Shown here in pieces: positions 30,901 through 40,738 of a stretch of 64,000 nucleotides of DNA (positions are counted from its first letter, which is position 1; the number at the start of each line of letters is the position of its first letter). Location of the stretch: contig CAWJOC010000004.1 in NCBI GenBank assembly GCA_963844315.1, positions 15,781 through 79,780 on the forward strand, given 5' to 3'. Under the pieces are notes generated by a model that made no database searches, had not been told where the DNA came from, and was given only the letters and a program-made list of their open reading frames with translations. The position numbers and the translations under genes are program-made. This stretch comes from CAWAVN01 sp963844315 (lineage in GTDB: Bacteria; Planctomycetota; Planctomycetia; Planctomycetales; Planctomycetaceae).

Positions 30901-31700
30901 GCCGATGCACGTCGAGGGAGATCCCGCCCGCTTGCAGCAAGCTTTGTCGAATCTGTTGGCCAATGCCGCCAAGTACACGCCGTCCGGGGGAAAAGTCGCC
31001 TTGCACGTCGCCCCGGAGGATGGAGAAGTCGTGTTTCGCATCCAGGACACGGGCGTTGGGATTCCCAATGACAAACTCGACAGCATCTTTGAACTCTTCG
31101 TCCAATCGGAACACACGCTGGACCGTTCGGACGGAGGCATGGGCATTGGTCTGACCTTGGTGCGATCCATTGTCGAAATGCACAATGGCCGGATCACCGC
31201 CAAAAGCGATGGGCCAAAGCAGGGCAGCGAATTCGAGGTGCGACTGCCGCGCTTGGAGGCTCTGCATAAGTCATCGCCAAAATCCGAGACGACGGAAACG
31301 CCCGCCATTCGAGGCGACGGCCGGGTGGTCATTGTGGAAGATCAGGACGACGCGCCGCTTTATGCTGCGAAGCCTTTTGGAGATGGAAGGCTATGAAGTC
31401 CACGACGCGGAAAATGGGACCAAGGGATTGGCGGTGATTGAACGCGTGCATCCCGACATCGCCCTCATCGACATTGGGCTTCCCGGAATCGACGGCTATG
31501 AATTGGCCCGGCAGTTGCGGAAGAGCTTGGGAAACAATCACACCTACCTCATTGCGTTGACCGGGTACGGACAGCCAGGCGATGTCAAAGCCGCCAGGGA
31601 CGCGGGTTTCGATCATCACCTTGTCAAACCCATCAATTTGAAGAAACTCTCAAGAATCCTGCGATTCCGTAGCGACACGGATGAGATCGCCGAGCGATAG
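27982..31700 (+). CDS. CheB-CheR-PAS-histidine kinase-receiver hybrid, four frameshifts
   Basis: Domains in order: CheB methylesterase (VGASAGGLESL, IQHLSPDF, SGTGSDGSRG), CheR methyltransferase (VTRFFRDRSAF, VAGCATGEEAYSLAM, ITCRNLLIYF), a PAS-like segment (LLDRFMPPGFLINERRELLH), a heptad-repeat coiled coil (EELETSNEEMQATNEEL and onward), a second PAS, HisKA (AMLSHELRNPLGAIL), HATPase_c (LLANAAKYTPSGG, GMGIGLTLVRS) and a receiver (ALIDIGLPGIDGYE, LVKPIN). Frame changes fall near 28574, 29480-29560, 29766 and 31354. ATG 27982 is chosen. No chemotaxis genes are nearby, so it is probably an orphan signalling protein. Its output partner is unknown. Confidence 0.87.
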
Positions 31701-31730
31701 GCTGGCGAGCTGCTTGCTCATGGAAGCCAA

Positions 31731-33421
31731 TCACTCATCGCGAATCAGCACGTCAAAGCGTCCGTTGGCATCGGCGGCGGCGCGGAACATGCCGGGCGAG
31801 GTATAAACCCAAACGATTTCGCCGGCGTTGTCGATGCCGATCACGCCTCCATCGCCGGTGCGTAGGCGATTTTTCATGACGTGCTCGGCGGATTGTTTGA
31901 GGGTCCAGTTCTTGTAGCGCATCAAGTGCGAGATCTGGCGCAGGCGGCGTGGCGGATAAACTGCTCGCCGATGCCGGTCGCGGACAGGCCGCAAGTTTCG
32001 TTGTCGGCGTAGGTTCCCGCGCCCAAGATTGGGCTGTCGCCAACCCTGCCGAATTTCTTGTTCGTCCGCCCGCCGGTGGAAGTCCCGGCGGCGAGGTTGC
32101 CCTGGGCATCGAGCGCCACGCAGCCCACGGTGCCGTATTGCCAAGGCTTCGACGGAGAGAACCGGCCCGTATTTTCCTTCTTCTCGGCGGCTTTCGCTCT
32201 TTCCAATTCCTTCCGGCGATCTTCAGTTGAAAAGCTTTCGTTTGGCACGCGGTCCACTTTTTCCTCGTCGGCGAACGTTTCCGCGCCGTCTGCGCTCAAG
32301 AGAACGTGCTCGGTATTCTCCATCACCCGCCGGGCGAGCGTGATGGGGTTCTTCACCGTCCGCACGATGGCGACGCCGCCGCCGTCCAGCGTTTTGCCAT
32401 CCATGATGGACGCATCCAATTCGTGTTCACCAGCGGCGTTGAACACTGCCCCTTTGCCCGCGTTAAACAGCGGATTGTCTTCCAAGTGCCGAATGGCGGT
32501 TTCCACGGCATCCAGGCTGCTGCCGCCTTGCTCCAAAATCGTTTTGCCCGCGGTTAAGGCTGCCTTGAGGCCATCCCGCCAGGCTTGGACTTTTTCCGGC
32601 GTGGCATCTTTGGGCGGATTGCCCGCGCCGCCGTGCAGGACGATGGCCCACTTTACGCGCGGCTTTTCTTGAACATCAGCAGCCCAAGCGATGGCCCGGT
32701 CGAGAAAGGATTCGAGGCCCTTGGTCTTTTCGGGATGCGGACTGAAACAGAACACCCGACCTTTACCGAACTCGCCGGAGGCTATCGCGGTGGTTCCTTT
32801 CATCACGCCTTGGGGAGCGTCGTTCTTGGCAATCTCGGTTTCATAAAGGGCCAGCGGTTTGTAATCGGGAATGTCAGGTTTATTTGCTGGGGCCAAGAGC
32901 GGGCCTTGACCGTAATAAATCTGGGCGGTCGGCGAATCGTGCTTGAGCAAGTTTCGGGCTTCGTCACTCAGACCGACCCGCACCATTCCCGTTCCCCGCG
33001 CCCAATGCTGGCGGTCAATGACCTTAGCATCCAAAAGGTGCAGCGACCATTCGTAATCCGCCGAGGCGAGATAGGCCCCCGCACAAACGCCGATGAACCC
33101 GCCGCCGTCTTTCACAAAGGACCGTACGATATCCCGGCCTTCGGGACCAAGCTCCAGACCTTGCTTGCTGCCGCTGCCGCCGGGATGAATTAATACGTCT
33201 ATGTCCTTCAGGATCCCATCCCGAATCTCCTCCGCCGTGACCCGATTTATGGCGACGAGTGGATTGGCCTTGAGGGCTTTCACCAAATCCGTTTCACTTC
33301 GCCCCGCACCCGCATCGCTATAAACCGCCACCCTTGTGAGTTTGGGTTCTCCCCCTTGGGCCAAGTTCACAAGGGCTGAAAGAAACCATAGGCTGGATCC
33401 TAAAAGCAGAAGTCGAATCAT
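31731..33421 (-). CDS. exported GATase-like (BPL_N) / isoaspartyl-peptidase fusion, one frameshift
   Basis: After a signal peptide (LLLLGSSLWFLSALVNLAQG) comes a glutamine-amidotransferase-like domain of the BPL_N kind: VLIHPGGSGSKQGLELG and GGGFIGVCAGAYLAS, with a candidate nucleophile Cys. From about residue 255 the Ntn-hydrolase asparaginase_2 domain starts (AIVLHGGAGN), followed by SSLDAVETAIRHLEDNPLF, NAGKGAVFN and the autocleavage site YGTVGCVALD, where Thr is the expected nucleophile. A frame change near 31940 leads to ARQISHLMRY and the end at 31731. The two-domain order is unusual. Substrate unknown. Confidence 0.85.
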
Positions 33422-33513
33422 GGGCGGTTTTCCTTCGAGAACATCCGGAACAAGTCAACCGCGATAGTCTACCAAGTCCCAGCCGCCAATTCATGAATTC
33501 TCGAAACGGTCGG

Positions 33514-34083
33514 CTAATCCCTGCCGAACTTTTCTTCAAGCTCAATCAGCGGATCATCCATTGGCAAAGGATGTTGGCGGTTCCAGGGCAGATTGCCTGC
33601 GCGATCGATGAGAAACACGCCCGGCAGTAGTTTTTGTGTTTGGGCATCATATCTTCCGTATTGCCTGTGAACCTTCCCATCCAAATCCGAGAGCATCTGA
33701 AAGGGAACCGGCTCATCATCCTCCAAGGTCTCTTCCAACATTTTGCGGTGACGTTGCGGGAGATCCGGGCTGATGGCGAACACTTCCACGTCTTCACTCC
33801 TGAGCAACGCCGCATGCTGCCTTAGCCAAACGAGAACAGGATCGCTTAGCCCGGTCTTCTCGTCGAAGAACACCAGCACGATTTCATGCCGGCCAAGAAA
33901 CGGTTCGAGCCGGATTGACTGCGGCGGTTTTCGCTGATCGGAAAGCTCAAACAATGGCGCACGTTGGATGATCTTGATCGGGCGATCAAAGTCGGTCGGT
34001 TCATCCGACCGCGAAAGCTTGTAAGCACAAAGCGCCGCAATCACGACGGCAGAAATGGGAAGCACAAGAACGCGAAGTTTCAT
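33514..34083 (-). CDS. redoxin-like membrane-anchored protein lacking active-site cysteines
   Basis: 189 residues with an N-terminal membrane anchor (VLVLPISAVVIAALCAY) and a thioredoxin-fold/AhpC-TSA-like region: IIQRAPLFELSDQ, EIVLVFFDEKTG, VEVFAISPDLPQRHRKMLEE, PFQMLSDLDGKVHRQYG and PGVFLIDRAGN. The peroxidatic Cys position after the FFDEKTG strand is not Cys, and the only Cys in the protein is in the anchor. It may be a binding or scaffold domain rather than a peroxidase. ATG 34083 replaces the TTG at 34089. The next gene upstream on this strand is the HEAT protein. Confidence 0.75.
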   Translation of the reverse strand: MKLRVLVLPISAVVIAALCAYKLSRSDEPTDFDRPIKIIQRAPLFELSDQRKPPQSIRLEPFLGRHEIVLVFFDEKTGLSDPVLVWLRQHAALLRSEDVEVFAISPDLPQRHRKMLEETLEDDEPVPFQMLSDLDGKVHRQYGRYDAQTQKLLPGVFLIDRAGNLPWNRQHPLPMDDPLIELEEKFGRD

Positions 34084-34289
34084 TGCCAATCTTGGGAATC
34101 AGGGAATAGAAAGACATCCAATCTTTAGGAATTATAGCCCAACGGCAAAGATCAGAAACCCATTGAAGGAAATCACCAGCCCGGCTGGCTCAACGAGAAG
34201 CGGTTGCACGACCACAAGATCGCGTTGATCGGCGAAAAAATCAGCCGCGCTGCAACCCAAGCCGGCAAAAAGAATAAGTAAACGATCTC

Positions 34290-35538
34290 TCACGGCGCGG
34301 CGGGAATTCGCTCCAAAGCTTTTTCGGCGGCCTGACGGACGTAGGCTTCGGGATGATTGAGTAACTCCGCGAGGGACTCGCGAGCGGGAGTGGCGGCGGG
34401 GCCAAGGTCAATCGTCAGCAGGCGAAACGCTTGCATTCGCAGTTGGCGGTCGGGGGATTTTAGCGTCTCCACAATCACGGGGAGCGATGCTTCCGCCGCG
34501 CTCGGTGATTTGCCACAGAGCCTTCGCCGCCGCGAGCCGGACTTCCGAGCGTTCATCCTTCAAGAGTTTCCGCAAGGGAATCGCAGCAGGTACGGCGAGC
34601 GTTTTCATTTGACCCAAACCGCGGGCCGCGCGCTGGCGGAGTTCCGCGTCTTGATCTCCCAAAAGATGTGAGAGCGCGGGAACCGCTGGGCTGCCGATGT
34701 TGGCCAGAGCCGTTTCCGCCGCATCGCGGACGGCGGGGGATTCATCGAAGGCCAGGCTTTCGAGAAGCGTGGGAATCGCCAACTGGGCGGCGGGTCCGAT
34801 TCGTCCAAGAGCGGCGACGGTTTTTCGCCGCATGGATTCGCTGGGATCGTTGATGGACCGCATCAAGACGGGAACCGCAATCGCGGCGTCCTTGCCGATC
34901 GTGCCGATGCACTCCGCCGCCAGTTCGCGAAGCGAGTTGGCATCGTCTTCCACATCTTCGGAATGCGATGCGGAAGAACGGGCCAGCGTTTCGACCACCG
35001 CCGGAATGGCCCTGGGATGAGCGCCGCCGATTTGCCCCAAGGCTTCCAAAGTCACAGCCCGTTCTTCAAAAGGCAGTTGGGAATCCTTGAGTATGGCCAC
35101 CAAACGCGGCGCGGCATCGCGGGCCAAGGGACCGTAGAGTGCCAATGCTTTCGCCGCCCAAATGCGGGGCGTATGCTCGTCGGAATTCGGCTCATCGAGA
35201 ATCTCGATCAGAACGGGAACGCCTTCCGGCGCGTTCTTGCCAAAGCGTCCCAAGGTATTGGCCACTTGCCTGCGGGTGAACCAAGGGGCCTCTTTATCCT
35301 TGAGGATTTCCAGTAGCCCCGGCACGAAGGCTTTGCTCGCCGGACTTTCGGGGCGGATTTCATTGATCGCCTGACGCCATTCGTCCAAAGTCCGCCCGTC
35401 GTAAAGTTTGCCAGACGAAGGCTGACCGGCCCGATTCGTGGAGTCTTCCTGTGCGATGAGAGAGCAAGGTTCCAATAGGAAGAACAGAACGAGCCAGAAT
35501 ATGGTCAAGTTTTTGCCAATCTTCAAAGCCTGCGCCAT
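34290..35538 (-). CDS. exported HEAT-repeat protein, one frameshift
   Basis: A signal or anchor segment (IFWLVLFFLLEPCSLIAQ) is followed by about eight or nine HEAT/PBS-lyase-like repeats of 35-40 residues, for example VPVLMRSINDPSESMRRKTV, ALGRIGPAAQLAIPTLLESL and ALSHLLGDQDAELRQRAARG. A frame change near 34495 (one extra G in a CGCGCGG context on the minus strand) leads to AEASLPVIVETLKSPDRQ and the final repeat, ending IPAAP. Role unknown; such proteins are protein-interaction scaffolds and are common in planctomycetes. ATG 35538 is chosen over further upstream starts. Confidence 0.85.
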
Positions 35539-35739
35539 TTTAGTGCAAAAACTGCGGCGAATGATAATCAACAACCCGGCCCCTCCTTGGAGAAGCCGGG
35601 TCATGACTTCCCTCTATTTTATCGCTGCAGACAGGGAACCGGCAACACGTACGCCGGGGATTCTTGCAAATTCAAGCTGTGCTCCTGACAATCTGAGCAC
35701 GTTGCCGCGATCCGTTATCCATCGGAGCCTCAAACCGGC

Positions 35740-37029
35740 GTGAGTTCGACAAAAGATCATGAAGTGTCTTTGGAACGCTCCCCGCGCTGGGTGATGGCGG
35801 TGTGCTTGCTGCTGCTCGCGGCGACGTTCTTGAATTACGCGAACCGGTTTGCCCTCACGCAAAATGCCGTGCGGATTCAGCAGGAATTCCCCGCCACCGA
35901 AGAGCAGTACGGCGAGGTTTCCGGCCAGTTTAGTTTGGGGTTTGCCATCGGGGGGTTGTTATTCGGCATTCTGGCGGATTGGATCAGCGTGCGGATTCTG
36001 TATCCCTTTGTGGTCGTCGTGTGGTCATTGGCGGGGATGAGTTCGGGATTGGTGGAAACACTATTTGGCTTGGGGATCAGCCAGTTTATATTGGGTCTGT
36101 TTGAGGCGGGGCATTGGCCGTGTGCCCTTCGCACCACGCAGCGGGTGTTTCTGCCGCACCGCCGGACCTGGGCCAACAGCATCCTGCAAAGCGGAGCGTC
36201 CTTAGGTGCGGTCGCCACGCCGCTGTTGGTGTTGGGACTCTTGAGTTGGAACCCCGCCGAGTGGCGGTTGGCGTTTTTTATCGTCGGCGGATTGGGATTT
36301 CCCTGGGCCATCTGGTGGTGTCTGTCCATCCGAGAGGAGGACATCCGCCGGCCCGTGATTCAAACCGATGAACAAAGCGCCGGAGTTGGCGAACATCGAG
36401 TGTTGACGGAAGTTCCGTTTTACCGGATTTTCCTCAGCCGGCGCTGGTGGCTACTGTTGATTGTCGTGGTTTGCATTAACACGCTTTGGCATTACATCCG
36501 CGTGTGGATGCCGGTGATGCTGGAAAAAGACCACAAGTATTCCAACGAATTCGTCCAAGGATTTACATCCCTGTATTACCTTTCCACCTTTTTCGGGAGC
36601 CTCGCCGCCGGGACGATGGTGGCCCGGCTGGCGGCAAGGGGTTGGAACGTTCACCGCGCTCGCCTTGGCACGTTTTTGTTGTTTGGAGCTTTGTCCACAT
36701 TATCCATCCCGGCGGCGTTTCTGCCGCGCGGGAATCTGCTGTTGGGCCTTTTGCTTTTGGTGGCGTTCGGTTCGTTGGGCCTGTTCCCGATTTATTATTC
36801 GTTGAACCAGGAGCTTTCCGCCAAAAATCAAGGCAAAGTCGGCGGCACGTTGAGCTTTACGACCTGGGGACTAATGGCCATGCTCCACCCGCTCATCGGT
36901 CGCTGGGTCGATCAAGATCCCACCATCCGCCCGTGGTTGTTTGCTTGCGTTGGATTAGGTCCCTTGATCGCCTTCGCCGTCCTGCTTTTCTTTTGGGGCA
37001 CGCGGGAAGCCAGAGAGGATGATGGATAG
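35740..37029 (+). CDS. MFS transporter, ACS (hexuronate/anion) type
   Basis: 429 residues with twelve hydrophobic segments. The N-terminal half has LNYANRFALTQ, corresponding to the LNYLDR motif of the anion:cation symporter family, and RILYPFVVVVWSLAGMSSG, and the FEAGHWPCALR segment is ACS-like. Substrates in that family are often hexuronates or sugar acids. This suits a pectin degrader and the nearby enolase-superfamily enzyme, but is only suggestive. GTG 35740 is the start, with GGAG about 12 nt upstream. Divergent from the HEAT gene. Confidence 0.88.
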   Translation: MSSTKDHEVSLERSPRWVMAVCLLLLAATFLNYANRFALTQNAVRIQQEFPATEEQYGEVSGQFSLGFAIGGLLFGILADWISVRILYPFVVVVWSLAGMSSGLVETLFGLGISQFILGLFEAGHWPCALRTTQRVFLPHRRTWANSILQSGASLGAVATPLLVLGLLSWNPAEWRLAFFIVGGLGFPWAIWWCLSIREEDIRRPVIQTDEQSAGVGEHRVLTEVPFYRIFLSRRWWLLLIVVVCINTLWHYIRVWMPVMLEKDHKYSNEFVQGFTSLYYLSTFFGSLAAGTMVARLAARGWNVHRARLGTFLLFGALSTLSIPAAFLPRGNLLLGLLLLVAFGSLGLFPIYYSLNQELSAKNQGKVGGTLSFTTWGLMAMLHPLIGRWVDQDPTIRPWLFACVGLGPLIAFAVLLFFWGTREAREDDG

Positions 37030-37181
37030 AAGATCGAGGATAGGTATGTACATTTCCGGGCAGCCTCCATCTCCTATCTTCTATCCTCATTCCTGGCAAC
37101 ACTTGCTACAATTCGCGTGATTCTTGAAATCTGTTTTGACCAAGGTTTCATCGAGAAATCTCCGCCATCGGAGCAGGAATA

Positions 37182-39776
37182 ATGAACAATCGTCTGGCGA
37201 CCTGGTTGGCTTTGGTTTCGTGTGCTGTTTTATCCCTTGGCTGCAATGCGGAGTGGTCCAAGTTGATCTCTTCCACATTGACGGCGGGAGAGGAAAGTTC
37301 CGCAACCAAAGCCGAGTCCAAATCGGAAACCGAGACCAAAAAGCACCCGGCGAACCGGCTGGCTCGTGAAACCAGCCCGTATCTGCTTTTGCATGCCCAT
37401 AACCCGGTCGATTGGTATCCCTGGGGCGCGGAAGCCTTCGAGAAAGCCAAGAAGGACAACAAGCCGATCTTCCTCTCCATCGGCTATAGCAGTTGCTTTT
37501 GGTGCCACGTCATGGAGCGCAAGGTCTTCATGAATGAACCGCTCGCCAAGTACATGAATGAGCATTTCATCTGCATCAAGGTGGACCGCGAAGAACGGCC
37601 CGAAATTGATGACATCTACATGACCGCCCTCATGATTTACCTGCAAGCGGCGGGTTCCGACCAGGGCGGCGGATGGCCGCTCTCGATGTTCCTCACGCCC
37701 GACGGCAAACCCATCGCGGGGGGAACCTATTTCCCGCCGGAGACCGAGAACGGCCGCCTGGGTTTTGCGGAGGTCATGAAAATCATCGACAAAGCCTGGA
37801 CGGACAACAAGAAATCCGTCGAGGAAAACGCCGAGATGTTCGCCAAGGAAGTCGAGCGAAACATGAAGCCTCGCTTCGCCGTGGAAAATATCGCCCTGGA
37901 ACGCGGTTTGGTCGAAACCGCCGCAAAGGAGATTCGCGAGTCCGCCGACGCGACCTACGGCGGCGTGGATTTCGAGGAACAAAGCCCCGACACCGCCAAG
38001 TTTCCCGTTCCTGTCAAGCTGGCGTTCTTACAGTACGATGTCCGCCGCAATGGCAATAAGGAAACCAAGCACGTTTTGGATCTGACCCTGGAGCACATCG
38101 CCCGTGGCGGGATTCGCGACCATTTGGGCGGCGGCTTTCACCGCTACAGCACCGACCGGCGTTGGCTGGTCCCGCATTTTGAAAAGATGCTTTACGACCA
38201 GGCCCAACTGGCCGACCTGTATCTGGAAGCTTTCCGCCGGACGAATAATCCCGAATACCGCACCGCCGCCGAGGAGACGCTGAACTTCGTCCTCAGAGAA
38301 CTTCGCGATGAGAACGGCGGATTTTACTCGGCCCTCGATGCCGAGACCGACGGCGTCGAAGGCCAGTTTTACGTCTGGGACAAATCCGAGATCGAAAAGA
38401 TTCTTGGCCCCGACAACGCCAAACTCTTTGGGGCAGTTTATGGCCTCGAAGAACCCAAGCATTTTGAGCATGGCTATGTCCTCTATCGCCCCGAATCTTG
38501 GGAAGAACTAGCCGAGGCTCAAAAGACCACCGTCACCGAACTGCAAATGCGGCTGGCCCCGCTCAAGCAGCAGTTGCTCGAAGCCCGCGGCAAACGCCAG
38601 CCGCTTTTGAAAGATGACAAAATCCTCACCAGTTGGAACGGCCTCATGATTCGGACTTTCGCCGAGGCGGGGCAAGACCTGGGGCGGCCCGAATATCGTT
38701 CGGCGGCGGAAGAAGCCGCGATGTTCATCCTCTCCCGCATGCGGGATGACAAAGGCCACCTGCAGCGGACCTACCGTACGGGGCAGGCGAAGCTCAATGC
38801 GTATCTCGATGACTATGCCTTCTTGATCGAGGGGCTGCTCGCCATTCACGAGGCCACCAAGGATCAAAAATGGCTCAACGCCTCGCAGCGATTGATGGAC
38901 GATCAAATCGAACTCTTCTGGGATGAAAAGGGCGATGGGTTTTTCTTCACGGCCCATCATCATGAAGCCCTCATCGCCCGCATCAAGCAAGCGGACGACA
39001 CGGTGATTCCCTCCGGCAACAGCGTCAGCGTGCGAAACCTGATTCGCCTGGCCTCCCTCACCGGCGAGGACAAATACCGCACTCATGCCGAGAAGACTTT
39101 GAATCTCTTCGCAGCGCCCCTAAAGCAGAGGCCGCGCGGCATGGCGAACATGGCGCTCGCTCTCGGCGAGTTCTTGGACAACCCCAACTTCGCCGCCGCC
39201 CGGACCCAACCGCCCGCCAATCCCGATTCCCCCAAACAGGAAAACCCAATCCTGCAAGTCGCCGCCGAGTCACCCGCGCCGGAAGAAGGCAAGAAACGCG
39301 AGATCGTCACGGCCAAGGCGTATCTCAACGTGGACAAACTTCCGCCCGGCGGAACCTGCGAGATCGTGGTGTTTTTGGACATCCAAGACGGCTGGCACAT
39401 CAACACCAACCCCGCCCAACCGGAAAACCTGATTCCCACCAAATTCACCATCGCTTCCACCACTGGCATCACACTCGATAAGGTCTCTTACCCTAAAGGC
39501 AAGCCATTTCAAATTGAAGGATTCGACGAACCCGCCCAGGTCTACGAAAAACAAGCCATCGTCCGTGGCCGACTCACAATCCCCACCGATGTGAATAACG
39601 CGACCTTCGATTCCCTGGAAATCAGCATCCGCTACCAACCGTGCAACGACCAACAATGCCTCGCCCCCAAAACCGCTAAACTCACAGGCAAAGTCCCCAT
39701 CGCCCCCACAGGGCAGGCGGTGAAATTCATCAACGAGAATCTGTTTCCTAGACCTACAGCAACTGGCCAAAAGTAG
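37182..39776 (+). CDS. YyaL/DUF255 thioredoxin-domain lipoprotein fused to a DsbD-alpha-like domain
   Basis: An N-terminal lipoprotein signal has lipobox VLSLGC. Then comes the DUF255/SPATA20 architecture: a thioredoxin domain with NRLARETSPYLLLHAHNPVD and the active site SSCFWCHVME (CxxC), and an (alpha/alpha)6 barrel (HYSTDRRW-like RYSTDRRWLVPHFEKMLYD). From about residue 690 a second domain resembles the N-terminal periplasmic domain of DsbD, with a Cys pair in YQPCNDQQCLAPK. The fusion suggests disulfide exchange in the periplasm. Intact, 864 aa. The role of the barrel is unknown. Confidence 0.88.
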   Translation: MNNRLATWLALVSCAVLSLGCNAEWSKLISSTLTAGEESSATKAESKSETETKKHPANRLARETSPYLLLHAHNPVDWYPWGAEAFEKAKKDNKPIFLSIGYSSCFWCHVMERKVFMNEPLAKYMNEHFICIKVDREERPEIDDIYMTALMIYLQAAGSDQGGGWPLSMFLTPDGKPIAGGTYFPPETENGRLGFAEVMKIIDKAWTDNKKSVEENAEMFAKEVERNMKPRFAVENIALERGLVETAAKEIRESADATYGGVDFEEQSPDTAKFPVPVKLAFLQYDVRRNGNKETKHVLDLTLEHIARGGIRDHLGGGFHRYSTDRRWLVPHFEKMLYDQAQLADLYLEAFRRTNNPEYRTAAEETLNFVLRELRDENGGFYSALDAETDGVEGQFYVWDKSEIEKILGPDNAKLFGAVYGLEEPKHFEHGYVLYRPESWEELAEAQKTTVTELQMRLAPLKQQLLEARGKRQPLLKDDKILTSWNGLMIRTFAEAGQDLGRPEYRSAAEEAAMFILSRMRDDKGHLQRTYRTGQAKLNAYLDDYAFLIEGLLAIHEATKDQKWLNASQRLMDDQIELFWDEKGDGFFFTAHHHEALIARIKQADDTVIPSGNSVSVRNLIRLASLTGEDKYRTHAEKTLNLFAAPLKQRPRGMANMALALGEFLDNPNFAAARTQPPANPDSPKQENPILQVAAESPAPEEGKKREIVTAKAYLNVDKLPPGGTCEIVVFLDIQDGWHINTNPAQPENLIPTKFTIASTTGITLDKVSYPKGKPFQIEGFDEPAQVYEKQAIVRGRLTIPTDVNNATFDSLEISIRYQPCNDQQCLAPKTAKLTGKVPIAPTGQAVKFINENLFPRPTATGQK

Positions 39777-39874
39777 AATCATCGCGATTTAAGTCAATGA
39801 GCCGTAATCAAACACGGCAACAATTCCAGTTCTTGATCCGCGACGCGGGACAATCCAATTCACCGAGGCGAGCA

Positions 39875-40491
39875 ATGCTAAAAGTTCTATTATTGCCGCT
39901 GATTCTTTCGATGCTGGGCTGCGAGGATTCTTTGCCAACGCAGGAATCCCCCATTACGACGGTTCATGAACCCACACCTCCAGAAACCCCCGTTTCACAA
40001 CCTGCGCCGACAAAGTCTCCCGACCGTAAGCATTGCTGGAGCCACCGGATGAGTATTTGGATAAGCACTTGGTATTGACGCAACCAGACTCGGCGGATTG
40101 GAAGGCAGCCACTGAGTGGTTGCGAACGGAAGGGAATCAATACACGCTCTTTCTGATGGAATCGATTCCGCGGAACCAACTCACCGAAAAGCAGACGCAA
40201 TGGCTTTTAGACCTCGATGCAAGGCTTCGAACCAATCATAAGGCGGTTTCGCTTGACCCATTAGAAGTTCAGTTTCTTTTGGAACGGGCGGCGTATGCTG
40301 ACCTCATTTGCCATCGGCTGGAATATTCCCTACGCAATTGGACCCTGCATTACATTCGAAAATTCCGCGAGATGCCGGAGATCCACACCGAATTGGCGAG
40401 GATTCGTGATCATTACGTATCCCACATTGCCACGAACACGCTGTATGACGATGACGACTTTCCGGCCAGCGAGGATTCAAACGTTCACTAA
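39875..40491 (+). CDS. small lipoprotein of unknown function, one frameshift
   Basis: A lipoprotein signal (MLKVLLLPLILSMLGCE) and a Pro/Thr-rich linker are in one frame up to KSPDRK. A change near 40029 leads to LEPPDEYLDKHLVL and a charged helical region to 40491. I recognise no family. GAGG lies 6 nt before ATG 39875. The reading across the shift (SPDRKALLEPPDEYLD) is plausible but not backed by homology, so two separate short genes remain possible. Confidence 0.55.
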
Positions 40492-40738
40492 ATCCGACGC
40501 CGAGAAGTTGTTTCTCAAGGCAATGAACCAGCGAGTTTCGAGTTATGCAAGGCAATTGCTAAAGTAGCTCGAAAAGCAACTGACGCTTTTTCTGTTGCTT
40601 GCCATCGCCTGGCGATTTCGCAATTGAGTTCGGCGTACTTGGGAGCAATCGCAACAAAGTTACTTTGCCGCCCGCTTTGCTTTGTGGGGAAATCTCGGCA
40701 TACTGGTGTCAAATTCTGAAACCAGTGCCGAGGAACCC

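Noticed and set aside
27982..31700. Programmed ribosomal frameshifting in the CheB-CheR gene and others
   Set aside because: The breaks have no common slippery heptamer, differ in direction and occur in unrelated genes; error or decay fits better.
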